From Heliomarina sp018223035 (lineage in GTDB: Bacteria > Pseudomonadota > Alphaproteobacteria > Rhodobacterales > Rhodobacteraceae), in NCBI GenBank assembly GCA_018223035.1, contig JAAEZD010000001.1:62001-126000 (forward strand): DNA of 64,000 bases. The letters run 5' to 3'. Position numbers and translations under genes: made by a program. Positions 42,376 to 50,493 of this stretch are shown here, one piece after another. Positions within the stretch are counted from its first letter, which is position 1. The number at the start of each line of letters is the position of its first letter. The notes beneath the pieces were generated by a model. The model saw nothing but the letters and a program-made list of their open reading frames with translations, had not been told where the DNA came from and made no database searches.

Positions 42376-43232
42376 GCGTCTTCCTTGTTGCGCTGCGCCA
42401 CGACGCTCAGCAGCGCCAGCAGCCCGGACCCGATCATCAGGAACACCGACACCGCGTTCAGCACCGGGGTCGAGCCGACCTTGACCATGCGGTCATACAT
42501 GGTGATCGTGAGCGGCGCATCCGACCCCACCAGCATCAGCGTCGTGTTGAAGTTCTCGAAAGATACAAGGAACGCGACCACAAAGGCCGAGAACAGCGCC
42601 GGCACCAGATAGGGCAACGTTACCGTGGCCAGCACCCGCCCCCGGCTCGCCCCAAGGTTCAGCGCCGCCTCTTCCAGCGATTCATCGAACTTCTGTAGCC
42701 GCGCGGCAATGACCAGCGAAGTGATCGTCGTCAAAAAGGAAAACTGCCCCAGAACTATCAGGGGAATTCCGGGGCGCAGCCACGTCGGGTTGAAATCGAA
42801 CACGTTGTCGATCCCGTTCGCGATCATGCTCGCAAAGACAAGGATCGCGATGCCGACGATCACGCCGGGGATCACCAGCGGCACCACCATCAGCACGTAT
42901 AGCGCGTTCTTGAACGGAAACTCCTTGCGTACGAACAGAAACGCATTGCAGGTCCCCGCAAGCACCGCCAGCGCCGACACGATCACCCCGATGTAAAGCG
43001 AATTACCCAATCCCCGCATCAGCCGGTCATCGTGAAACATGCCCAGCTTCGGCTCGGTATCGTTAAAGAACCAGTCGAGCGTGAACCCCTGCCACGGCAG
43101 CGACGGGAACATGGAGTCGTTGAAGGCAAAGACGCCGGCCGCCAGCAGCGGCGCGACCAGATAGATGAAAAAGATCACCACGTAGGCACGATATACGAAC
43201 CCAAGGAATGGAGAGCGGTTGCCAGAATTCAT
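42372..43232 (-). CDS. ABC transporter permease, PotC/PotI-like
   Basis: 286-residue inner-membrane permease of the spermidine/putrescine class with six helices and the EAA loop (EEAALNLGASRGRVLATV). It is the last gene of a four-gene importer: binding protein, ATPase, two permeases, all on the minus strand with short or overlapping junctions. Cargo is inferred as a polyamine or related cation. Confidence 0.9.
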   Translation of the reverse strand: MNSGNRSPFLGFVYRAYVVIFFIYLVAPLLAAGVFAFNDSMFPSLPWQGFTLDWFFNDTEPKLGMFHDDRLMRGLGNSLYIGVIVSALAVLAGTCNAFLFVRKEFPFKNALYVLMVVPLVIPGVIVGIAILVFASMIANGIDNVFDFNPTWLRPGIPLIVLGQFSFLTTITSLVIAARLQKFDESLEEAALNLGASRGRVLATVTLPYLVPALFSAFVVAFLVSFENFNTTLMLVGSDAPLTITMYDRMVKVGSTPVLNAVSVFLMIGSGLLALLSVVAQRNKEDA

Positions 43233-43237
43233 CGCGC

Positions 43238-44104
43238 CTACTCCTTTGCCACTGTGGTCGCGAGGCTTTGCCCCGTCAGACGCAGCCCGGCCCAGACCAC
43301 GAATGAGGTAAACAAGAGCAGAAGTACGCCAAAGGTCGCCCCCGCCTCCCAGTTATAGCGGGTGATGAACTGGTTATAGATCTGCTCGGTGAACCAGCTC
43401 GAATTCTTGCCGCCCAGGAGGATCGGCGTCAGGTAGCTCCCCGCCGTCAGCATGAAGGTGATGATGCAGCCCGACACGATCCCCGGCATGGCGTATGGCA
43501 CGATGATCCGGCGGAACACCGTGAACCGGCTGCCGCCAAGGTTATACCCGGCCTCAAGCAGCGCATCGTCCATCCCGTCCAGCGTCGACACCAGCGGAAC
43601 GATCATGAACAGTACAACCGTATAGACCAGCCCGATGATCACCGTCATGTCGTTATAAAGCAGCTCGACCGGTTCGCCGATGATGCCCAGCCATTGCAAG
43701 GCGCCGGAGATGATCCCGGTCTCGCGCAGCAGCACGATCCAGCCAAAGGCGCGCACAAGGTCGCTCACCCACAGAGGGATCAGGCACAACAGGAACAGCC
43801 CCGCCCGCGATTGTTTCTTGGCGATCTTGGCGATGTAATAGGCAACCGGAAACCCGATCAGCAGCGCAAGGATCGTGACCAGAATGGACATCCACGCGGT
43901 GCGCAGCAGCGTGTTCCAGTAGATCGGCTCGCCCAGGAAATCCATGTAGTTCTTGAACCCGAACTCGTACTGGCGCGGTCCGACCTTTTCCTGAAGCGAG
44001 ACATAGCCGATCCCGGCCTGCGGCAGGATGATCAGCAGCACGATCCACAACGCGAATGGCGTCATCAACAGGATCAGCGACAGCTTGCCTGTATCGCTGC
44101 GCAT
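43238..44104 (-). CDS. ABC transporter permease, PotB/PotH-like
   Basis: 288 residues, six helices, EAA loop DDALLEAGYNLGGSRFTVF. Partner permease of the polyamine-type importer; its ATG overlaps the ATPase stop and five bases separate it from the second permease. Standard length and no anomalies. Confidence 0.9.
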   Translation of the reverse strand: MRSDTGKLSLILLMTPFALWIVLLIILPQAGIGYVSLQEKVGPRQYEFGFKNYMDFLGEPIYWNTLLRTAWMSILVTILALLIGFPVAYYIAKIAKKQSRAGLFLLCLIPLWVSDLVRAFGWIVLLRETGIISGALQWLGIIGEPVELLYNDMTVIIGLVYTVVLFMIVPLVSTLDGMDDALLEAGYNLGGSRFTVFRRIIVPYAMPGIVSGCIITFMLTAGSYLTPILLGGKNSSWFTEQIYNQFITRYNWEAGATFGVLLLLFTSFVVWAGLRLTGQSLATTVAKE

Positions 44105-45189
44105 CAGGCCGCCTCGCTTGGAAAGGCGAGCGCGCGTTTCGGATCCCAGTGGATCTGCACCTCGTCCCCTTCGGACAGCGTGCTTGCACCCGACGGGTCC
44201 GCCACTTCGATCAGCTTGCCGGACGGCGTCTTGACCAGCACCCGGCTGTTCGCCCCGTTGAACAGCAGGCTGTCCACCTTGCCGCTCAGGGTCGATCCCT
44301 CGGGGCCCGCGCCGATCTTGATGACCTCGGGGCGCACGAAGACCTCGACCGAGCTGTCATCTCCGGCACCCTCCGAAGTGGCGACAACCGTATCGCCGCC
44401 CTCAAGCTGCACCCGCGCCATACCGTCCGAGATCCGGTCGATCCGCCCCGCCCAGCGGTTCGCATCGCCAACGAACCCGGCAACAAACCCGGACACCGGC
44501 CGGTCGTACAATTCTTTCGGAGAGCCGATCTGTTCGAACCGGCCCGAATTCATCACCGCCACGTTGTCGGACATGACAAGCGCCTCGGACTGATCGTGGG
44601 TGATGTAAAGGAAGGTGGTCTCGAACTGGTGCTGCAATTGCTTCAGCTCGATCTTCATGTGCTCGCGCAGCTTCAGGTCCAGTGCGCCAAGCGGTTCGTC
44701 CAGCAAAAGAACATCCGGCTCAAGCACCATGCAGCGCGCAATCGCGATCCGCTGTTTCTGCCCGCCAGACAACTGCGACACCTGTTTTTCCTCGACCCCC
44801 GGCAGGCCGACGCGATCCAGCACCGCCTTCACCTTATCCCCGATCGAGGATTTTGCATCGCCCCGGCAGCGCAGCCCATAGGCGATGTTCTCGCCCACGT
44901 TCATCATAGGGAAGAGCGCGAGGTGCTGGAACACCATCTTGACGTTACGCTTGTTCGGCGCGTCGTTCAGCACCGAACGATCCTTGATCAGGATGTCACC
45001 CTCGCTTGGGTTCTCGAATCCCGCGATCATGCGCATCAGCGTGGTCTTGCCGCAGCCCGAAGGCCCGAGGATCGAAAAGAAAGACCCGCTGGGCACCCCG
45101 AATGAAACCGAATCCACCGCGGTGAAACTGCCGAACCGCTTGGTTACGCTTTTGCTCTCAAGATCGTACACGCTCTGCCCCCAGTACAC
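44104..45189 (-). CDS. ABC transporter ATP-binding protein, PotA/PotG-like
   Basis: 361-residue importer ATPase. Walker A GPSGCGKTT (about 42-50), Q-loop FQHLALFP, signature LSGGQKQR, Walker B VLLLDEPLGALD, switch His ITHDQSEA, then a C-terminal TOBE regulatory domain (VFVRPEVIKIG). It starts with GTG at 45189; a GTG at 45171 is an alternative with a better upstream purine stretch. Energises uptake through the two downstream permeases. Confidence 0.93.
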   Translation of the reverse strand: MYWGQSVYDLESKSVTKRFGSFTAVDSVSFGVPSGSFFSILGPSGCGKTTLMRMIAGFENPSEGDILIKDRSVLNDAPNKRNVKMVFQHLALFPMMNVGENIAYGLRCRGDAKSSIGDKVKAVLDRVGLPGVEEKQVSQLSGGQKQRIAIARCMVLEPDVLLLDEPLGALDLKLREHMKIELKQLQHQFETTFLYITHDQSEALVMSDNVAVMNSGRFEQIGSPKELYDRPVSGFVAGFVGDANRWAGRIDRISDGMARVQLEGGDTVVATSEGAGDDSSVEVFVRPEVIKIGAGPEGSTLSGKVDSLLFNGANSRVLVKTPSGKLIEVADPSGASTLSEGDEVQIHWDPKRALAFPSEAA

Positions 45190-45200
45190 TTGTTTTCTTG

Positions 45201-45229
45201 GGCAGGGCCGTGTCGTGCACGCCCCTGCC
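45201..45229 (-). repeat. Intercistronic stem-loop between binding-protein and ATPase genes
   Basis: GGCAGGG (45201-45207) pairs with CCCTGCC (45223-45229) across a 15-base partly paired loop. Such structures after binding-protein genes usually stabilise the upstream message and lower expression of the membrane components. A comparable one occurs in the ugp operon of this window. Confidence 0.6.
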
Positions 45230-45267
45230 TTTGTCTCTGCTCGGTCAGCCTGCCAAGGCGAGAGTGC

Positions 45268-46341
45268 CTATTCGGTCGCGGCCTTGATCCGCTCGAGCGC
45301 CAGACCTTCCATGTCTTCCAGACCCGGCGGGATGTTGGCAAAGAACTTCAGGTTGTCGAGATCGCTCTGGTCGAACGCCGCCTGTACGGCCGAACGCTTG
45401 TCGTCGGGCAGCAGCTCGATGCCGTTCGGCACGGCAGCAATCGCACCGGTCGACGCGGACATGATCGTCACGTTCTCGGGGCGCAGCACAAAGTTGATCC
45501 ACTTGTAAGCAGCGTCATCCGCCTCGCCGCCCTTCGGGATGGCAAAGGTGTCGATCCACGCGAGCGCGCCGGTTTCTGGCGGCACAAACACGATGTCCGG
45601 GTTCTCGTTATAGAGCTTATACGCGGTCGAATCCCATGTTTCCGACAGCACGACTTCGCCCGACAGCATCAGGCCCGACAGGTCGTCGCCGCCGCTCCAA
45701 TAGGTCTTGATGTTGGATTTGCACTCGATCAGCTTGGCGGTCACCTGATCCAGCATATCCTGATAGGCGTCCTTGTCGGCATAAAGCTCGAACGGGTTCA
45801 TCCCCATGCCAAAGGCTGTACCCAGCAGGATCGTGCGGCGCAGACGCATCGAGGTCTTGCCCTGATAGGCCGGGTCGCAAAGATCCGCCCAGCCGCTGGC
45901 ATCGGGCGCTTCCTTGATATTGGCCATGATCCCCGAGGTGCCCCACTGGTGCGGCACGGCATAGACTTCGCCGTCGATGGTGGTGTTTGCCTTGACGCCA
46001 TCCAGCAGGTTCGCCGACATCGCATCGGTGTTGATCTGGCTCAGGTCGAGCGGCTTGTAGATGTCGTATTCGAGCTGCGCCGCGTAAATACGGTCATGGC
46101 TCGGCTGGGCAAGATCATAGCCCGACCCGCCGGTGGCGCGCAGCTTGGCGATCATTTCCTCGTTGTTGGAAAAAGTCACTTCGACGTCGATGTCGGGGTA
46201 TTCTTCCTCGAACTTCTGGATCAGCTCATCGGGCGCGTAGCTGCCCCATGTGAGCAGGCGCAGCGTTTCCGCCGAGGCCATCGAGCCTGCGGTCAGGCCC
46301 ATCGCCGTGCCCGCAAGCATCAGTTTCAACGAAGTTTTCAT
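45268..46341 (-). CDS. Periplasmic binding protein of a putrescine-type ABC importer (PotF/PotD-like)
   Basis: 357 residues with a Sec signal peptide (KLMLAGTAMGLTAGSMASA, cleavage near residue 24). The mature part is a type II periplasmic binding fold with the polyamine-family segments LRLLTWGSYAPDELI, YDLAQPSHDRIY and AWIDTFAIPKGG. Acidic and aromatic residues of the ligand pocket are expected but cannot be placed with certainty. AAGGGAG lies upstream of the ATG. First gene of the operon. Confidence 0.9.
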   Translation of the reverse strand: MKTSLKLMLAGTAMGLTAGSMASAETLRLLTWGSYAPDELIQKFEEEYPDIDVEVTFSNNEEMIAKLRATGGSGYDLAQPSHDRIYAAQLEYDIYKPLDLSQINTDAMSANLLDGVKANTTIDGEVYAVPHQWGTSGIMANIKEAPDASGWADLCDPAYQGKTSMRLRRTILLGTAFGMGMNPFELYADKDAYQDMLDQVTAKLIECKSNIKTYWSGGDDLSGLMLSGEVVLSETWDSTAYKLYNENPDIVFVPPETGALAWIDTFAIPKGGEADDAAYKWINFVLRPENVTIMSASTGAIAAVPNGIELLPDDKRSAVQAAFDQSDLDNLKFFANIPPGLEDMEGLALERIKAATE

Positions 46342-46470
46342 GTGTCGTCTCCCTTGGGTGAATTTATTCTTGCTCTGTTATGTTTGTTTTATGGCAGTTC
46401 GATTACAACCCTCATTTGGTTTGCCAGAAAGGTCCATTTCCGTACGAATAGAAAGCCAATTAGGGCCCAA

Positions 46471-47766
46471 TCACAGCCCCATGCGGTCTTTCATACGATA
46501 AAACTCAACCGCTGCGGGCAAAAACCACGGCTTGCCTCGGTACATCGGACGCGTGCTGAAATCCCCGTGCTCCAGCCCCGTGGCCGAGCCCGCATCGCCG
46601 ATCACCCGCAGGCCGGTTTTCATGCCAAGATAGCTCGCCATGCCCACGCCCGACCCGCAATAGCCCATCGCGTGATGCACCCGGTCGCGCTGCCCGGTGT
46701 GGGCCAGCTGGTTGAAGGTATAACCGACGAAACCCATCCACGAATGGCTGACCTTATGGCCTTCGATCTGCGGAAAGATCCGCACCAGATCCTCGTAAAG
46801 CCGTTTTGCGCTGAACGTCGTGTCCGTTTCGCCCGCACTGACCCGGCCCCCAAACAGGATGCGCTTCCGGTCGGGCGAGGTGCGATAATAATAGACCACC
46901 TTGCGGCTGTCCGACACGATCCGGTCGGTCGGGAACAGCTCATCCATCAGCGCCTCGGGCAATTCCTCGGTCGCGATGATATAGCTGCCGATGGGAATGA
47001 TCCGCCGCTGGTGCCAAGGCGAGGCCGCATCCGTGTAGCCATTCGTCGCCATCACCACGTCGCGGCAGGTGATGGTCCCGCGCGAGGTGTTCACCGTTGC
47101 CCCGTTAGCGTCCGAGCTGATCCCTGTCGCGCGCGTCTGCGGCACCAGTACCGCCCGCGCCTCGCGCACCAGCTTCAGCAGACCCGCATGATACCTCCCC
47201 GGATCAAGCACCGCGTGATCTTCGAATACCGCGCCACCGTGATAGAAATCCGATCCCAGTTCGCTCCGCTGCTCGGAGCGTGGCACGATCCGCACCGGCA
47301 CTTCCAACCCGGCAGGCTGGTTGGCGGCATCGTGCTCCAGCTCGGCAAAAGCTTTGTCGCTATGGGCCGCGTGGAACCGTCCACTGACCCGGAAATCGCA
47401 TTCGATCCCCTCGGTGCGGACGAAATCCTCCACATAAGCGCGCGAGGCATGGCCATCGCCCAGAATACGCTGTGCAATATCCTTGCCGTATTTGCGCACC
47501 AGTGCATCAAATCCCGGCTTGATAGACTGGCTGACCTGCCCGCCATTCTTGGTCGAACATCCTTGCCCCAGCGCCCCGGCCTCGACCACCACGACCGAAC
47601 GTCCGCCCCGCGCGATGCGCAGCGCCGCGTGCAGCCCGGTATAGCCCGCGCCGATCACCACCGCATCGGCCTTGGCCGGAAGATCAGGCACCGGATCGTC
47701 CGCCAGAGGTGAGCGATCCCACCAGTAGGATGCCGCTTTGAAATCCGTCGTGAAGATGTCGCTCAT
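46471..47766 (-). CDS. FAD-dependent amine oxidoreductase, PuuB/DAO type
   Basis: 431 residues. The N-terminal dinucleotide fold has VIGAGYTGLHAALRIARGG and VVVEAG; TKNGGQVSQSIKPG is the conserved flavin-contact loop of the gamma-glutamylputrescine oxidase and glycine-oxidase-like family. The C-terminal GYCGSGVGMASYLG is also typical. It lies upstream of the putrescine-type importer on the same strand (129 bp spacer), so a role in oxidising imported polyamines or glutamylated forms is likely. No PuuA-type gamma-glutamylputrescine synthetase is in the window, so the assignment is provisional. Confidence 0.85.
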   Translation of the reverse strand: MSDIFTTDFKAASYWWDRSPLADDPVPDLPAKADAVVIGAGYTGLHAALRIARGGRSVVVVEAGALGQGCSTKNGGQVSQSIKPGFDALVRKYGKDIAQRILGDGHASRAYVEDFVRTEGIECDFRVSGRFHAAHSDKAFAELEHDAANQPAGLEVPVRIVPRSEQRSELGSDFYHGGAVFEDHAVLDPGRYHAGLLKLVREARAVLVPQTRATGISSDANGATVNTSRGTITCRDVVMATNGYTDAASPWHQRRIIPIGSYIIATEELPEALMDELFPTDRIVSDSRKVVYYYRTSPDRKRILFGGRVSAGETDTTFSAKRLYEDLVRIFPQIEGHKVSHSWMGFVGYTFNQLAHTGQRDRVHHAMGYCGSGVGMASYLGMKTGLRVIGDAGSATGLEHGDFSTRPMYRGKPWFLPAAVEFYRMKDRMGL

Positions 47767-47792
47767 GCTCTTATGATCCGTGGTCTTTCAGA

Positions 47793-48902
47793 TCAGCGGT
47801 CGATCTCGCTGATCTGGTATATTGATTTTGCCAGCCATTCGGGATTGACCTCGACACCCCATCCCGACGCATCGGTCACTTCGGCCTGACCGTCGGTGAT
47901 GGTATAAGGGTCGTTCACGAAAAGATCGCGCTGCCACGGATAGTAGTCATCGCCTTCGATGGCGAATTCAAGATATTTGCCCGCATTCGGGATCGCGCGC
48001 AGCACATGCATCGTGAAAAGCGTCACCAGCGAAAGATTCGCGCAATGCGGCGTCACCGGAAGCCCGGCCGCCTCGGCCAGCCGCGCCACTTCCAATGTGC
48101 GTCCGATGCCCCCCATGTACATCACGTCGGGCTGCACGATATCGACCGCGCGTATGTCGATCATTCGCTTCCAGATCGGAATCTGGCAATCCTGCTCGCC
48201 GCCGGTCACGTCGATATCCAGCGCTTCGGTGACCTCCTGGGTCTGCTCCAGCTCCCAATAGGGGCAAGGCTCTTCGTAATGGCTGATCCCATTCGCCTCG
48301 AGCATCCTGCCGACTTTGATCGCCTGCTGCGGCGCATAGCAGGAATTGGCATCGACCAGCAGCGCCACATCCTCGGATTTGAAGGCATTGGCAATGGTCG
48401 GCACGATCTCTTCGGTGCGCCCCTCCCATTCGTCCTTGCCGCGTCCGGCCTCAGACCCGATGCGGAACTTGAACGCGTCAAACCCGAACTCACCGCGCAG
48501 CTTGCGGAATCGCTCGGCCTCGTCCTTGGGGGTGATGTCGCGCTTCATCGATGACGCATAGGCGCGGATCTTGCCGGGTGTCCCGCCCAGCAATTCGACC
48601 ACCGGCTTGCCCGCCAGCTTGCCCCGCATGTCCCAGACCGCGGTTTCAAGTCCCCCCATCGCGCGGCAGACATAAGAGCCGGGGAATTTATGCTCGCGCT
48701 CCTGAATGTAATTCAGGTGATCGTCCATGTCCTCGATCTCGCGCCCCAGCGTCCAGGGCGCCACCTGCCGGTGCAGCACCTGCGCGGTGATGTCCGAATG
48801 ATAGGTCGACATCTGCCCCCACCCCTGTGCGCCGGAGTCGTCCGTAATGCGGACGAACCCGACAAAGGCATTGCTGAAGGTTTCGATGCTTCTGAGTTTC
48901 AT
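47793..48902 (-). CDS. Enolase-superfamily enzyme, mandelate racemase/muconate-lactonizing type
   Basis: 369 residues. Catalytic residues of the superfamily are visible: the KxR/K motif in DAFKFRIGS (~residue 165), metal ligands Asp in LLVDANSC, Glu in YEEPCPY and Glu in TGGEQDC, the general acid/base His in VTPHCAN, and a late Glu in LEFAIEG. The reaction starts by proton abstraction next to a carboxylate; typical substrates are sugar acids or N-modified amino acids. Specific substrate unknown. ATG 48902 (KLRSIETF) is the natural start; the longer in-frame reading crosses the divergent promoter. Paired with a divergent MocR regulator. Confidence 0.88.
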   Translation of the reverse strand: MKLRSIETFSNAFVGFVRITDDSGAQGWGQMSTYHSDITAQVLHRQVAPWTLGREIEDMDDHLNYIQEREHKFPGSYVCRAMGGLETAVWDMRGKLAGKPVVELLGGTPGKIRAYASSMKRDITPKDEAERFRKLRGEFGFDAFKFRIGSEAGRGKDEWEGRTEEIVPTIANAFKSEDVALLVDANSCYAPQQAIKVGRMLEANGISHYEEPCPYWELEQTQEVTEALDIDVTGGEQDCQIPIWKRMIDIRAVDIVQPDVMYMGGIGRTLEVARLAEAAGLPVTPHCANLSLVTLFTMHVLRAIPNAGKYLEFAIEGDDYYPWQRDLFVNDPYTITDGQAEVTDASGWGVEVNPEWLAKSIYQISEIDR

Positions 48903-48951
48903 GCGCGCGGCGCCCCTGATCCGTGAGTGTTTGGGATAAAAGTGATTGCAA

Positions 48952-48975
48952 AGTGGTCCGTTGATAAGGTCCACT
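48952..48975. promoter_or_regulatory. Operator-like repeat between the enolase-type gene and the MocR gene
   Basis: AGTGGTCC (48952-48959) and GGTCCACT (48968-48975) form a near-perfect inverted repeat, and GGTCC recurs in direct orientation 13 bases apart (48955 and 48968). MocR-type regulators often bind such composite repeats in the spacer shared with their target. Good candidate for autoregulation and control of 47793-48902. Confidence 0.5.
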
Positions 48976-49014
48976 ATGTTATGTCTGGCAGACCAATCAA
49001 CGGAGTCGCGGAAT

Positions 49015-50493
49015 TTGACCAAATATGCGGGCGGCGCCCTGATCCCGACGCTGAGTATCGACCGCAAGGACAGCGCCACCATCACCGTCCAGCTTGTGAC
49101 ATCCTTACGCGAATTGATCCTGTCGGGACAGTTGCGCGCGGGCGAACGCCTGCCCGCCTCGCGCACGCTGGCGCAGGATCAGGCGGTGTCACGCACCACC
49201 GCGATCAACGCCTATGAACAGCTCACCGCCGAGGGTCTGATCCACAGTCAGGTCGGCTCCGGCACCTACGTCAGCGAAACCGTTCCCATCCCCGCCCCAA
49301 CCCCGCCCGAGCCGCGCGGGGACGTGCCGATGCCGCGCCTTGCGAACCTCTCCAGCAGCGCCTCGGACCAGTATTTCACACGTCTCGCCCACCCGGACGC
49401 ACCCCGCGCCTTTGTCACCGGCATGCCCGCGTTTGACGTCTTTCCGATGGCGCTCTGGTCGCGGCTCGCCGCGCGCCACTGGCGCAATTCGCGCGCCGAT
49501 GTGATGCGCTATCCCGACCCCTCGGGCCTGCTCGAACTGCGCCAGGCCGTCGCGCAACACCTGCGCGCCAACCGTGGCCTGCGCTGCACAGCGGACGAGG
49601 TTTTCATCTTCAACGGTGCGCAGGATGCCTTCAACCGGATCGGCGCGACACTGATCGACCCGGGCAACCTCGTCTGGTTCGAAAACCCCGGCGCCATCGG
49701 CGCGCGCAACAGCCTGATTTCCAGCGGTGCGAAGCTGGTGCCCGTCCCGGTCGACGCTCAGGGCATGGACGTGCAGGCCGGGTTGCGCCGCGCCCCAGAT
49801 TTCCGGCTCGCCTTTGTCACGCCCGCGCACCAGCACCCGCTTGGCACCACCATGAGCGTCTCGCGCCGTTTCGATCTCTTGCAGGCGGCCGAGAACGCCA
49901 GCGCCTGGATCATCGAAGACGATTACGTGGGCGAATTCCACTATGGCCCCCATGCCCCGCCCCCGCTCAAGAGCATGGATACCTCGGGCCGCGTGATCTA
50001 TGTCGGCACCTTCTCGAAATCCATGTTCCCGGCCCTGCGGCTTGGCTATGTCGTCGCGCCACCGAAACTCGCGCCCATGTTCCACCGGATCGCCGGGGCC
50101 ACCATGCAGGGCGCGCCAACCTCCATGCAGGCGATCATGGCGGATTTCATCAACGAGGGCCATTTCGCAGCCCACATCCGCCGGATGCGCGATGTCTACG
50201 CCGAACGCCGCGATTGCCTGATGCGTGAATCCGCGCGCCATCTCGACGGGCTGCTTGCCGTTGAACCCACCGATACCGGGTTTCACACCGTGGCCGACCT
50301 GCTGAACCCTGATCTGAAAGACACCACGCTCGCACTTGCGGCCAAGGCGGCGGGCATCGCCACCGAACCGCTCAGCCGCTTCACCATCGACCCGGTCCAG
50401 CGGCAGGCCATCACCCTCGGCTTCAGCGCCGTGCCCCCGGCACAGATCTCGCGCAGCGTCGCGGCGCTCGCCGATTGCCTCAGGTCGTTCTAG
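49015..50493 (+). CDS. MocR/PdxR-type transcription regulator (GntR HTH plus aminotransferase domain)
   Basis: 492 residues from TTG 49015 (GGAG 8 bases upstream); ATG 48976 would add 13 residues but would overlap the putative operator edge. The N-terminal winged helix (LRELILSGQLRAGERLPASR and TTAINAYEQLTAEGL) is GntR-like. The rest is a fold-type I aminotransferase domain with a likely PLP lysine in VGTFSKSMFPALRLGY and the DDYVGEF segment. Such fusions sense PLP-bound amines or amino acids. Divergent from the enolase-type gene, its likely target. The end overlaps the convergent GMC gene by four bases. Confidence 0.9.
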   Translation: MTKYAGGALIPTLSIDRKDSATITVQLVTSLRELILSGQLRAGERLPASRTLAQDQAVSRTTAINAYEQLTAEGLIHSQVGSGTYVSETVPIPAPTPPEPRGDVPMPRLANLSSSASDQYFTRLAHPDAPRAFVTGMPAFDVFPMALWSRLAARHWRNSRADVMRYPDPSGLLELRQAVAQHLRANRGLRCTADEVFIFNGAQDAFNRIGATLIDPGNLVWFENPGAIGARNSLISSGAKLVPVPVDAQGMDVQAGLRRAPDFRLAFVTPAHQHPLGTTMSVSRRFDLLQAAENASAWIIEDDYVGEFHYGPHAPPPLKSMDTSGRVIYVGTFSKSMFPALRLGYVVAPPKLAPMFHRIAGATMQGAPTSMQAIMADFINEGHFAAHIRRMRDVYAERRDCLMRESARHLDGLLAVEPTDTGFHTVADLLNPDLKDTTLALAAKAAGIATEPLSRFTIDPVQRQAITLGFSAVPPAQISRSVAALADCLRSF

